This document shows, one piece after another, positions 37,601 to 48,404 of a DNA stretch of 64,000 nucleotides (positions within the stretch are counted from its first letter, which is position 1; each line of letters opens with the position of its first letter). Made by a program: the position numbers and the translations under genes. The notes beneath the pieces were generated by a model. The model was not told the DNA's origin, did no database searches, and worked only from the letters and a program-made list of their open reading frames with translations. Origin of the DNA: Scolanthus callimorphus (Eukaryota > Cnidaria > Anthozoa > Actiniaria > Edwardsiidae); the NCBI GenBank assembly GCA_033964015.1, contig CM066914.1:22620234-22684233 (forward strand), read 5' to 3'.

Positions 37601-40600
37601 TGGGCAGACTTGAGTCAAACTTCTTAAGCCTGGTGCACACTTGCGACATAACGACACAAGAAACATGTCACGCGAACAAAATTTAGTGGTTTCAAGAAGT
37701 TGAAGTCATCAAAAAATAACATAAGATTGCTTTGATGAAGTAATCTAATGAAGATCCATGGAAAATATTGATTGTTTCAATTATTTTCCCGTACTTTTTT
37801 CGTTGCAACATAACGTCCTTATGTCGTTATGTCGCTAGTGTGCACCAGGCTTTATGCTTGCTTGATAAGTGAAATGTCGAGCGCGGATGGACTGCTGAAG
37901 CTATGCGTGGGGTTGGAAAATATGAAACGAAGTGTAAAGAATCTTTGTTACATATTTTGCTACATAGAGCGGGTTTGAGATGAGTCTGGAAAATTATTTG
38001 TATTTGGGTTTACTTTGCATTTTTATTTGTCGCTCATTTCTATCAACCAATCATATTTTGAATCAAATCATATTTAATGATCACGTGCTCACCGCGTAAT
38101 AGTGTTGTTATTTGGCTTGGCTTACAAAGAAACCAGTCAAGTGTTCACCGCGTTATAGTGGTTTTACTTGGCTTGTGATTGGCTGACTGTGAAACCATTC
38201 AGCAACAATTTGTATTTTCTCTCGTTCATGTTTGGCTAGATTTAGTTGTTCTTACTGCAGTCAACTTTTCGTAAACGTAACAAAAAAAAAGTAAAATGTG
38301 AAATAAATGATGATGATGATAAATGATGCCGCTGTTTTGTCTAGGAAACTAGTAGCTCCCCTCTGCATTCCGACCCTGTGTCCTCCTGCAGCTTTTTACC
38401 ACACATAAGTGCTTCACGCTTTATTTAACATCCACCGCACGCTGCTATGGTCGGACAAAAACCTCAGATGATCCCGTTTTTGTCCATTAAAGAAAGTGTG
38501 CTTTGTTTTTCAATTTCGTCTGGTTCGTGTTTGTGTTCTCAGAATGTGCGAAATTCAGGCCTCGAGCACATCAGCAAACACTGTAAAGATGTCCGGTTCT
38601 TGTGCGTGTCGGGGTGTATACAACTAACAGATATGGCTCTACAGCATCTCGGTGGTGGCTGTCCTGAACTAAGGTACTCAAACCGTCGAAACGCTTATAA
38701 ATTACAGCCCCAATAAATGTCTAGGACACATCTAGCGCGCAACATTTGTGTCCTGCATGTTTCCCCGAGTGGCTAAACTAGGAAACATGGCATACGTGTG
38801 TCTCAGAAACACAAAATGTTTCGCGCGCAGCAATGATTCTCGCGTGGATACATGAAGGAAACCTGTCCGGCTACAATGTTGGGCGCTAAATGTCGTAGTT
38901 TAGCCAGGGCGTAACGTTGTGTCGATCAGGACAAAAACTTTAAAGTTAGTTCAACGTACCCTATTTCTCATCCGCTACGGTAGAGTACGTTGCACTTTCT
39001 ATCTTCTGGATGAAAATCTGCCAGCCAATGCTAACGAAGCTTTCACTTTCCACCAACTACTCTCGGCCAATCAGAATTAAGCTTATATCTCACCAGCGAC
39101 AAGAGTCACGCCGATTGAAGGCATCGATGACTTGCAAGAGGAATTTATTCTCTCGATCTGTTTGAAGTGTTTATGAAACAAATCACTCAGAAAAATGTTA
39201 AAATATGGAAAACGAAAGGTAAATTTTCCGCGACTTGAACAGATGAAAGACAATATTCCACGGCAAGTCGACCTGACAGAGCACTTGACACCGTGGCGTT
39301 GATCAGATACAAAGGTAGGAAGTACCAACGAACTCTACCGTAGCAGATGAAAAAATCAGGCTAACCTTAGTCACCTACTGGTGGCGGTGCGAAGCACAGG
39401 AGTAGATGAATCTATTTTTAGACTGTAGACTTTATATTTTTAGCGTAAATTAGTTCTCATGTTTACAAATTATGTTCGCTCTCTTAAAAGAAAGATGACG
39501 AAAATCCGCGCCGCCACTGCACTGCACGCTCTGAACCCAGCATTCTCTACATTCTCACTCTCAGACCCCGTTCACACGAGACCAAACCGGTCCGGTACAA
39601 TTCTGGTACGGTAGCGTCGCGCGTTCACACGGGACCTGCGGTACCGGACCGGATTTTGACTACGGATAGGTCCGACACGGTCCCGTGTGAACACTGTTGC
39701 AAAACGTTCCAGAATTGTACCGGTACCGTATGAACAGGCGGTACCGTACCAGAATTGTACCGGTCCGGTTTTGTACCGGTCTTGTGTGAACGGGGTCTCA
39801 AAGTACCAATTTCCCGTTAAAATTCAAAATCCACAGACTAAAAATAGATCCTTCTACTCCTGTGCATATGGCTAGACCTAGTGGAGTAGAGAGATGCTCG
39901 TATTGATGGGCTCCTGCCGGATCTAAACTCCGCCATATATTACATTTAATTTCATTTTCAGAACTTTAGAAGCTGCTCAGTGCTCTCAGTTTACCGATGC
40001 TGGTTTCCAAGCGTTATGTAGGGTAAGCCAGGGTTGCCTTTCTATTGATTATTTGGCACTATAGAATGTGTTTAACGTTCCCGCGCCCCAAAAACGTTTG
40101 TCAACAATCCATCCTTCATTTCCTGTTGCATGTTGTACAACTAGTACGCGTTCGTTATGTTGGTGCATAACCCGAGCTTTTTTAGGCCGCCATAAATTTG
40201 GTAGTAGTTACAATTGCTACTTGCTAAAATAGTGGGCTGTCAAAACACTGGAGGTGGACTCCTTTTTCTGGGCAGTTGCTAGATCTCGAGCAAACGTGCG
40301 TTCTAAACTTGGTTATTCTCGTTTTGTTAACAGGGTTGCAATAATCTGCAGCGAATGGATCTCGAGGAATGCGTTCTTGTAAGTAACATTCAGTCGATCA
40401 TAAATAAACTTTATTTGCATTCGTTTACTTCTTTTCATATTTTTTCTTTAATAGAGTTTTGTTCTTAATATATTTACAACTATAAAATTAGTAGCATCGT
40501 GATGATCAAAAGTCTAGAATAATTCGTGTTTTGGTTTTTGGCAATTCGGCGTCAATATCAGTCATTCTACAACTGTTTCAGGTAACACGCGACCCAGTGC

Positions 40601-43600
40601 GTTCAAAACATCGAGGGGCTTTTGGCAGTTTTTTTTTCTTCTGCGTAGTCAATCAAACCGTGCGAGCCAATAAAATCCTTGATGAGTGCAGTGAATTGGA
40701 TTCTGTCGCGTCATGTCTCACAAGGGAAGCCAATCTACTGCTGAGCAAGGATCTGATTGGCTCATATGGTTCGCATTTATTGACAACGCAGAAACGCCCA
40801 ACTGACGAACTCCACAAGTCCAACAACGGCGCGGCGAGGTCGCGTGTTGCCAGAAACTGCTGTAATAAGTTTACGGAGTGAAAGTTGTCGTTGTCAGTTT
40901 TCTGTTGCCAGTTATCTGTTGTCATGACTCATCTCCCATTAGGCAAAGGTCATTAATGAGGGCTGAGGGGGAGAGGGTTGCAGAAATCCCTCAAAAATAA
41001 CGCGCAAGCTTCTGAGCTAGAATAGGCAGAAGAAAATAACAGCTTCGGCTCTCAAAAAATTCCGGCACTCATCTGAGCCAGGAAGAAATATCCTGCACAA
41101 GAAAAACCTGCAACCTGCCTCGGAAATATCTAATGGTCCGTCCCTTATCTTCATAATCACCGTCATCATTCTCTAAATTACTCGTATCTTGTTTGCGTGC
41201 TGCAGATCACAGATTCAACACTCAATCATCTTTCATTGTGGTGCAGTGGCCTGCAAAAGCTGGTAAGTATTCAAAACAGGAGTCCATTACTAGGAGTCTC
41301 CATCTTCTTCAATAGTTTATGAGATAATGCATCCCAGTTTTGTGCTAAAAATAGAACTACGAAGTTCTCGCGACATTGGAGAATTGATTGTTTGCTCTCG
41401 ACCAAATAGATTTGCGATAGTGAGTTCAATGTATAATAACAAGGTTTCGCTACGTATTTTCTGCCAAACAACGTCGAGGTAGTGGCATGGATGCATCGTA
41501 CAGCCGATTGCGTTTGACCGTTTTACCCCTAACAGTCATACGCAATCGCCTGTAATAAACCTTATATGTAAAAGGTTTCACTTCCAGTAGATTTGTAAAC
41601 AACATCTCACCAAATAGCCCCCTGTATATTCTGATCAAGGGCAGGGTTGTCCGTAGAGATAACCCATACAATCTCATGAGCAAGTAATTTGCAACCAACA
41701 GATTGAGAGACTTCGTCTCTGTCTCTCAGTTACGTATTGCAACTCCTTGCTTTAAAGGTTGATATTTATATTACTATTTATATGTTTATAGCCTATTATT
41801 GTCTACTGACACTTCTGTAATTCAGCTTATATGTAAATATCGGCTGCGAAAGAAGATGAATAAACAGATTATTATTATTGAGTTTCTTAAACTTATTACA
41901 TTGTAATAAATTAAGAATTCATCAGGCTTAAATCAATGCCTTGAAGGAGGCTCTTTTTCTTGGCATTAAATGATTTGTTTGAGAAACTATATCAAAACTT
42001 CTACAGGGTTTCTCATCAGGATTTCCAAACACCTCGAAGTCAGTTTAAAGAACTCGACTTTGCCTCGTTGTTTCGACCCACTTCTCGGTAGACTGCTAGC
42101 AGCCCCTACTGTGGCGCACCCTCAAAGAAGTGCGCGCGAACCCCCGACGAACGGCGTTCCTCTGGCGTTCGTCGGGGTTTCGCGCGCACTTCTCTCGGGA
42201 AGCGCCAAAGTCCTGATGATATATCACATTATTCTGATTTTGTTATGATGTTCTCAGAGTTTGTCTCACTGCGAGTTGATCACGGACGAAGGCATACATC
42301 AGCTTGGCGCTAGCCCATGCGCCACGGAGCATCTCGAGTTCCTTGAGCTCGACAACTGTCCTCTCATCACAGATAATGCGTTAGATTACCTCGTGTAAGT
42401 ATCACAGTGAATGTTTTTTTGTTCAGTGATAAGCGTTAATTTAAAACACCTCTGGAATGTCATATTATCTATGATATTTCTGACTTTTTGAAGTATTGGA
42501 TCAACAATCAATACAGTAAAAACCCGCATAAAAGAACAAGTGGATTAAGAACATGGTCAAAAGGATACCTTATACATAAGAACACATGCAGCCTGAAAAA
42601 TGAAAATTGTTCTTGTATAAACAAATTGGCTGCCAGTTAGATTCGAGTACAATACCCTACTGGAGTACAGTACTAAGTAGATCAATATTTAAGAAATAGA
42701 ACACATTTTTCCATGTACCATAGCCTGATGGTAGCATGCGTGAAAGGTTGGGAGAACAACAAAGGCTGTGGGAACACGAGCCCCTCTGCATCTAGTACAG
42801 ACACTGAGACATGCTATGCGTTTTGGTGACCTCTTATGGTGATGATCATTATATGTAAATTCATGGCTGGTCAGGCTGGGTACTGCTGCATTGATCGCGG
42901 AGTGTTCCTTGGGGGCGAGTCGATGCGCCCTTTGTGGGACCCCACACTGATATTGCTGCTTCAGTTTATGTATGTTCTATGCAAGGCTAGGCAGATAAAT
43001 ATTTAGTGTCCTCTTAGGTCTACACAGCGTCATGTTTCCCAGGTTCGCTTTCGCGTGTTGGTGGTAGGTCATCCTTCATGGCCATACTGACATGTGTGCA
43101 TGTACAGTGTATGATTTACTATTGGGGAGGCAACACCTATTATGCCTTGTATCGACATATAGTTGTAATCAAGGTCACTTCCTGGACTTACACACAACTA
43201 TCTGCAAACACCCTTATGAAAAGTTTCACTTGCTAAATCAAAAATAATCTGTCCATCTCTCTATTTCCTCACGCCGCCAATCTTTTCTATCGTTTTCTGA
43301 AGGTTTCATCGTTTTATAGATGCTTTTTTAAAAGATTTAGATGGAGAAATGGTAGAAACTCTTGTAGTTTTGGCATATAGTTTGGCGAGTGAGTTTGGCG
43401 AGTGAGTGCTTTGACACTTCCGGTCAAAGCCATTTACCATAAGATTACCATAGCGTTATGGTAATTGGTTTTCGACCAATCAGAGCGTGCGTACTATCGC
43501 AGGTATTTTATAAAATGTTCTAGACCATGGCACACTGTGTTTTACTAAACGACTGTTACCTTCTGCTAATCACATTCTTGATTTTATCTGTTGGTAGTGT

Positions 43601-45681
43601 GTGCAGTATTTGATGTTAAGAAACAATGTTAAGGACACCTTAAGAACATTTTCAGGCTGATTTTGCAGATAACACCCAATGTACAAGAACAAAATCAACC
43701 TGAATCCCCTGAACGTGGGTTTTTAGTGTACTGAAAGGGGGTCCTATAGTACCCATGAATTACCCTCTTGATCCGCCACTGGGCGCGGGGAAGGGGGAGG
43801 AGCGACGGAACAGGAGCGACCCACTTTTCAGCAGATTTTCATATGTTGTATGTAAACTCAGCACCCCACTTTGTCATACATTGTCTCTAATGAGCCCCCT
43901 CACTTGAAAATATGTTCCTTCGCCTATAGGAAGGGCACCAGGGGAAACATTGTACGGGGATCCTCGGTCTAGCCTCCCAAACCCTCACCCTTTTATGTAC
44001 CAAATTTTGGTACCCCTTTTACATGCCGGGACGTGGACGTCAGAAAACCAAGCTATAATTGTTCTGTCTGTTCTAGTTTGACTTATACGGGGCTCCAACA
44101 CAACGGAACCTGAAAAACTATACCCGATCCGGCGCGAATAGTCCATTTCGCGGTTAAAAACGCGGCACTGTGCACAGCCTGTATTTAACACCAAAGAGAG
44201 GCTCAAGCGGGCACTGTTTTTTCAAGCGCGCGTGTTGTTCAAATGGCGGGAAGAAAATGACTTGCTACAGTATTTTGGCAAAGGGAAGTGCCCACAGAGA
44301 ACATTGCCCGCCTGAGCCTCTCGTTGGTGTATACAGGGATTTTAACCGCGAAATAGACTATTGTTTTTAGCTTTTTTAAATACCAATATTGCAATTTTCT
44401 TAATCCTTTCGTATACCTCCAGCCTGAAAACCCTACCCCTTTCTGGTCGAGTATGCCATTATATGGACTATACTACCCTGTCGCTGCCTGTCTTCGAGAA
44501 CATAAGACCTGGTTAGTAATCAAGTTTAATTGCTGACGTCTTTTTTTTTCAGACAATGTCATCAACTAAAAAGAATAGAACTCTATGATTGTCAACTTAT
44601 CACCCGAGCCGGTATACGTAAACTCAAGGTAGATTGCTGGTTCGTCCAGCCTTAGCTAATTGCATTTTTGTTTTCACAGGATGGGAATGGAGGGCCTTGA
44701 GGATCGCATTCTCAAAAAACACCCTTCTTTCCCTGGAAAATTACACTGAGTAAATCCCTCCACGTCGTGATGTATACGTTTCGTGCCGTGATCGTGTCGT
44801 GCTGTGTTCGTGCCGTGATCGTGTCGTGCTGTGTTCGTGCCGTGATCGTGTCGTGCTGTGTTCGTGCCGTGATCGTGTCGTGCTGTGTTCGTGCCGTGAT
44901 CGTGTCGTGCTGTGTTCGTGCCGTGATCGTGTCGTGCTGTGTTCGTGCCGTGACCGTGTTTTTTCGCGTTGTTCCCTCATCTTTCAGTAACAACGGTGAT
45001 CATCTTTAAATCATCTCTGCTCAAAATAGGCTCAATTTCCAGCCGTTGTGTGCCGTCAACGGATGGAAATGGAGCCTACTGCTCAAAATGTGACCGTGTT
45101 CTCCACTGATTTTTGGGTAGGGGTGTGCCGCCAAGGTCTCCAAAACCTGACCCTATCAGATACCAAAAATCCTCGTTTTTTATACACTACCGTAGACCTA
45201 CGGTCAAAATTGTATACCCTACCGCAGACCTGAAGTTAGTCACCAGGGTGGTCCAAGTGGTCGCAGTCAAAGCGGAATATTGTTAATGATGCAAAGGTTT
45301 CAAAATAAACCATTTTTCCGCTAATTGCGGCACAACTTCGATCGAAATTTCTTTGCACTAGGGTATCCATACTGATATACATACCCTATCAGCGACCAAA
45401 CAAGCAAAAACGATACCCTTCCGTAGACCTCAAGAGCCCGAAAACCATACCCTATTGGGCGGCACATACCCGTATACATATATGAGGGAGTACCCTCCCC
45501 CCCCCCCCTCCCCCCGGGACCGTGTTATCCCGCGTAACAATATTGAATAAGGCCTCATGCTTGATCCTTGCAGGCCCAGCTCCCAGACGTCAAAGTCCAT
45601 GCATACTTTGCGCCAGTCACCCCACCCCCAAGCGTCGGGGGAGGTCGCCAACGGATGTGTCGATGCTGTGTGTTGCTATAG
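32496..45681 (+). CDS. FBXL20: FBXL2/FBXL20 orthologue, F-box and leucine-rich repeat E3 ligase subunit (15 exons)
   Basis: Substrate receptor of an SCF ubiquitin ligase: the F-box binds SKP1 and the LRR solenoid binds targets. Exons: 32496-32566, 34059-34113, 34843-34917, 35528-35622, 36087-36155, 36270-36364, 37123-37249, 37525-37599, 38543-38673, 39962-40022, 40334-40378, 41206-41262, 42258-42394, 44553-44628, 45574-45681, giving about 425 residues (human 423-436). The F-box reads INKKLPKELILRVFSFLDVV, then LALDGSNWQRVDLFDFQTDI. LRRs follow (KRCGGFLKKLSLRGC, LRHLNISWCCQIT, LSHCELITDEGI, LELDNCPLITDNAL). The tail is VKVHAYFAPVTPPPSV and then RMCRCCVLL, a CaaX-type end like the geranylgeranylated FBXL2 C-terminus (CVIL). 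Phases agree everywhere except 36364/37123, where one base is missing (TTAG| ... |CAAG). Either a base is lost at the donor or a micro-exon was missed. The introns hold MITEs, a LINE fragment and a 27-bp minisatellite. Confidence 0.93.
33136..33444 (-). mobile_element. Non-LTR retrotransposon fragment (C-terminal region of reverse transcriptase ORF)
   Basis: A minus-strand frame encodes IERVQKRALSIILPG followed by 'AHLEPLDVRRVGLCKAFIKS', the pattern found after the RT domain of LINE-type elements ('ERVQRRA...LP.Y...L..L.L..L..RR'). Only about 100 codons remain and no RT catalytic motif is present. It lies in the intron between exons 1 and 2 of the FBXL gene as numbered here. Confidence 0.7.
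34151..34225 (+). repeat. tRNA-like sequence / SINE head
   Basis: Contains a box-A-like TAGTTGGTAGAGCGG and a perfect box-B GGTTCGAATCC with a T-stem GTGGG/CCCAC. The acceptor ends GGGCTGA/TCAGACT pair imperfectly and the anticodon arm is poor, so this is a tRNA-derived SINE or tRNA pseudogene. A T8 tract follows. Located in an FBXL intron. Confidence 0.6.
34598..34630. repeat. Long poly-G tract
   Basis: About 30 G with a single early A interruption, in the intron before the LWNVLALDG exon of the FBXL gene. Other G or C tracts of 13 or more: 2,991-3,003, 26,925-26,946, 27,303-27,316, 49,621-49,637, 53,731-53,751, 58,660-58,675. Confidence 0.9.
37626..37853. mobile_element. MITE with AAGCCTGGTGCACAC ends, complete copy
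   Basis: AAGCCTGGTGCACACTTGCG at the left end faces GTCGCTAGTGTGCACCAGGC at the right, and the next bases (acataacgac / gtcgttatgt) are also inverted. About 228 bases, in the intron after the FBXL exon ending at 37,599. A truncated copy in opposite orientation is at 49,318-49,497. Confidence 0.88.
38715..38900. repeat. Dispersed repeat, copy 2
   Basis: Reverse-complement relative of 10,320-10,580: GCGCGCAACATTTGTGTCCT, 'agtggctaaactaggaaaca', 'tgtgtctcagaaacacaaaa' and 'ccggctacaatgttg' appear in matching order. In an FBXL intron. Confidence 0.65.
38967..39352. mobile_element. Foldback element with CATCCGCTACGGTAGAGT ends
   Basis: CATCCGCTACGGTAGAGTAC at the left and AACTCTACCGTAGCAGATG at the right are inverted, enclosing about 350 bases of unique sequence. 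Located in an FBXL intron. Confidence 0.75.
39395..39864. mobile_element. Outer foldback element carrying a nested MITE
   Basis: CACAGGAGTAGATGAATCTA + TTTTTAGACTGT at the left faces 'ccacagactaaaaatagatc' + 'cttctactcctgtg' at the right. A separate MITE (39,563-39,798) sits between the arms. Confidence 0.8.
39563..39798. mobile_element. Inner MITE, AGACCCCGTTCACAC ends
   Basis: AGACCCCGTTCACACGAGAC at the left faces 'cttgtgtgaacggggtct' at the right. Long subterminal repeats of 'ccggtccggtacaattctgg' versus 'ccagaattgtaccggtccgg' make most of the 236-base element self-complementary. Confidence 0.88.
42126..42193. repeat. GC-rich 29-bp hairpin next to an FBXL exon
   Basis: AGAAGTGCGCGCGAACCCCC plus GACGAACG (42,126-42,153) pairs with its complement at 42,165-42,193, with one mismatch and an 11-base loop. 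It ends 64 bases before the FBXL exon at 42,258 and stands out against the AT-rich surroundings. Confidence 0.9.
44138..44361. mobile_element. MITE with ATAGTCCATTTCGCGGTTAA ends
   Basis: ATAGTCCATTTCGCGGTTAA and TTAACCGCGAAATAGACTAT inverted ends, with subterminal 'caaagagaggctcaagcggg' against 'ccgcctgagcctctcgttgg'. 224 bases, in the FBXL intron before exon 44,553. Confidence 0.88.
44783..44955. repeat. 27-bp minisatellite, about 6.4 copies
   Basis: Tandem GTGCCGTGATCGTGTCGTGC + TGTGTTC units, nearly perfect, in the last FBXL intron. Because 27 is a multiple of three, it leaves open frames on both strands (9-residue periodic peptides), which are artefacts. Confidence 0.97.
45111..45478. 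mobile_element. Foldback element with GGTGTGCCGCC ends
   Basis: 'tgggtaggggtgtgccgcc' at the left faces 'ggcggcacatacccgtat' at the right. The interior repeats 'taccctaccgcagacct'-like phrases, and a C-rich tract lies just outside (45,488-45,515). In the last FBXL intron. Confidence 0.65.
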
Positions 45682-46225
45682 CGACACGAGACCTCCCGCG
45701 AGACCCGAAGGTTTGCACGGTACAAAAAATCACACGTATGAGAAATTGTACATAGTAGTTCTATAATAGAGTTGTGTTAGGTTACAGTTTTTAGCATAAA
45801 AAGTGGCACGACCCTGCTGGGAAAACAAGCATGCTTGGGGATATTTCCTGTAAGAAAAGAGACAAAAGAGACTCAAATGTTCAATTCTATAAAAGCAGAG
45901 TTTTTACATGCATCTCTTAAGTGCATTAACCAAATCTGTTTTGTGTTCTTGACACATTCCAGTCCGCTTTGCATACATGTTTTTGTCCAAAGTTGTGTCC
46001 ACTTAGATATTATTTTATTTAGGGTTATTTAGGGATATGTAAATAGGTCAATGATAATAGAGCAAGCTAATATTTTTATTTTAACAAAAAAACGGCTAAC
46101 TGCGTTGCAACATATAGCATGTAAACTTACAAGGCGATCTTTTAAGTTTTTCCATGTTACCAAAATCTGGTCGTATTTGTTTACTTCTTAGGTCGCCCCA
46201 TATGTAAAGGGATCCACAGAAGTTT

Positions 46226-46365
46226 TGGATCCCGGATCCCGACCCATGGATCCCGGATTCCAGTCTTTGGATCCCGGATCCCGACCCATGGATCCCGGAT
46301 CCCATGCTCTGGATCCCGGATCCCATACTCTTAATCCCTGATCCCGAACCTCAAATTTAGCTGGA
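46226..46365. repeat. GGATCCCGGATCCC tandem repeat
   Basis: Five or six units of about 20-22 bases built on GGATCCCGGATCCCGACCCA, decaying to the right. Each unit holds a BamHI-type GGATCC. Confidence 0.85.
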
Positions 46366-46581
46366 TCCCCTTACCTAGGGCGACGTAGGCCTAGGACACG
46401 CCGGAGAGTTCCCTCATTTGCATACATTTACATTAGGAACGGCTCATGATTAGCTAGACCTTATAGAGTACCCCTTTGAGAGGCACGCCACTCTTAATTG
46501 CATTTAAAAAAATAATAAAGGAGTCGTCACGTGACTACCAGTCCGTCTGTGATTGGCTGTTTTCCCGCTGGCCAGGAGATG

Positions 46582-46866
46582 TCACGTGCTCATTTGACCG
46601 AAGGCTACAAAAGCTCTACTATTCACTTTAATAGACGGGGGAAACCGAGACATAAGATCATCAAACCTGCCAGACATCGTTGTGAAGCAAGTTCGAAACC
46701 AAGGTTGCTGTTTTTCCACTTTGTAACGTAACATGTCATACGTTTGACGAGAAACTCGTCGCCCGCCAAGAGTTGACTTGGGTGTACTTGCACCAAAATT
46801 CATTGTATTTGCCACTCGTCCTTTTATCGCATGTTCAACTAACTTTGCATTGGCTATTATTCTCAT
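46582..46866 (-). pseudogene. Possible PIF/Harbinger transposase N-terminal fragment
   Basis: A 94-codon minus-strand frame contains 'WFRTCFTTMSGRFDDLMSRF' and 'PPSIKV', reminiscent of the region before the catalytic domain in Harbinger transposases ('YFRMS..RFDDLL..I.P.I'). No catalytic residues are present and the frame ends soon after. This is a weak resemblance recalled from the family, not an alignment. Confidence 0.25.
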
Positions 46867-47384
46867 TGATTGGTCGAGGGAAATTAGGCGTTCAGGGTTA
46901 AAATCTCTCCTCGTGTGATCTTAAAAAAAAAATTGTTTAGATACATGTTGGCATACGGTCACAAATAGAAAACTTGCAGCGCTGCAATGTTATTTGAAAT
47001 GGTTTATGATTTTGTCTCGCATTTCCCTGGTCTACGCTACCAAGCAGCATGGCGGATAATGACAGAGTCTTGTTAGACTATCTTGCTGATTTGGAGAGCT
47101 CTTGTTAATTGCTGTAAAACTTTAGGTACAAATGAAACACTAAATTCCGTTTTTAAAAGATCCCTTGTAAATGCCGTGACTCTAACCAAACTAGTGTTCA
47201 GCGGGTTATAGTTTAAGCCGACAATTGTGTTTCGCAAAAGAGCAATTTTATTTATTTGAATGCATCAGTCTTTGATGGATATTGAAACAGAAATGATTTT
47301 GTTGTGATTTACAGTAATGTGTGGTTTCCTTGCAGTTGTTAGTTTACGTGATTGTATGACAATAACAGGGAATTTCTGCAGAAA

Positions 47385-47594
47385 CTAAGACCCCGTCCAC
47401 ACTACACCGTTTTCAAACGAAAACGGATACTTTTTGCTCCGGATACGGCTATCGTCCACAGTACAACGCCGAAAACGATCACCGAAGGCGAAAACAATTT
47501 ACGAAAACGATAAGTGTGGACGCAAATCTTTTTGAAAACGGAGCAAAAAGTATCCGTTTTCGTTTGAAAACGGTGTAGTGTAGACGGGGTCTAA
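47385..47594. mobile_element. MITE with TAAGACCCCGTCCACACTAC ends
   Basis: TAAGACCCCGTCCACACTAC and GTAGTGTAGACGGGGTCTAA are inverted. Inverted 'accgttttcaaacgaaaacg' and 'gatactttttgctccg' follow on both sides, so nearly the whole 210 bases fold back. Confidence 0.9.
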
Positions 47595-48138
47595 TTCTTG
47601 GGAAAAAGCCAAATTTCCTATGATACTAGAGCGTGAAGTGTTCGGAATTCATGACCATGGAAAGTCGAACATTTCACAGTGCTGGAGTCATGGAAATTCA
47701 GCTTTTCGCGAGAATGGATTTTTGCAGAAATTCCGTCTTTTCCTCCTTATGCAAATTGCCCATTTCAAATCATGTGTAGCCTCCTTTTCAGCCGCTGGCG
47801 TGTCGCTCGTTTCAGCGGCTGCAAAGGAGGCTAAATCATGTGATGTTTTCATCTCTTGAAATGGTTCCATATTCACGTGAAAATGCCGAAACAAATCAGA
47901 AAGACATGATGTAAACATCACGTGATTTGAAATAGGCAATCTGCATGTAGGTAAAGGGTCTAATATAATGGGGTGCGGAGATGTGGCTGAAAACTATGGC
48001 CCGTTCACATGGGTAGCGATTTCCGCGAAGATCGGCGATGACGTTACATCGTACCGCGTCATATTTGTCCGCTTGTTGGCGACCTGAAGAAAATCACACC
48101 CGCACCGCCGTGTAATCATTTAAACAAAACATGTTCCA

Positions 48139-48404
48139 AACGCCTTATACTGCGTCCACACTAGAGCTGAACGATGTTCAGCCTAAGGCCTGGTTTCCAT
48201 ATAGTCTTGTCTGTCTCATCAGTCGACCGTGAAACAATGAAAATTGGAATTATTCTACCGTTTCACGGTTGACTTATACGACAGATAAGACTATATGGAA
48301 ACCAGGCTTAAATATTCACAGGAGGTGCAAATGGACGAGATAAATTTTGAAACATGTTTAGTCTGTCACGTTTCAGCCCTAGTGTGAACGCACTATTAGG
48401 CGTT
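48139..48404. mobile_element. Middle nested MITE
   Basis: AACGCCTTATACTGCGTCCA + CACTAG at the left faces CTAGTGTGAACGCACTATTA + GGCGTT at the right. Subterminal 'gctgaacgatgttca' versus 'gtttcagccc' is more diverged. Confidence 0.8.
48184..48311. mobile_element. Inner nested MITE
   Basis: TAAGGCCTGGTTTCCATATA + GTCTTGTCTGTC faces GACAGATAAGACTATATGGA + AACCAGGCTTA. An inner 'gtcgaccgtgaaac'/'gtttcacggttgac' pair completes a near-perfect palindrome of 128 bases. Confidence 0.92.

Noticed and set aside
44712..45009. Four ORFs with periodic 9-residue peptides on both strands
   Set aside because: Artefacts of the 27-bp minisatellite, whose unit is a multiple of three.
47048..47105. Short ATGGCGGATAATGACAGAGT frame (MADNDRVLLDYLADLESSC)
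   Set aside because: Resembles the start of some Harbinger-linked proteins but stops after 19 codons; too short to call.
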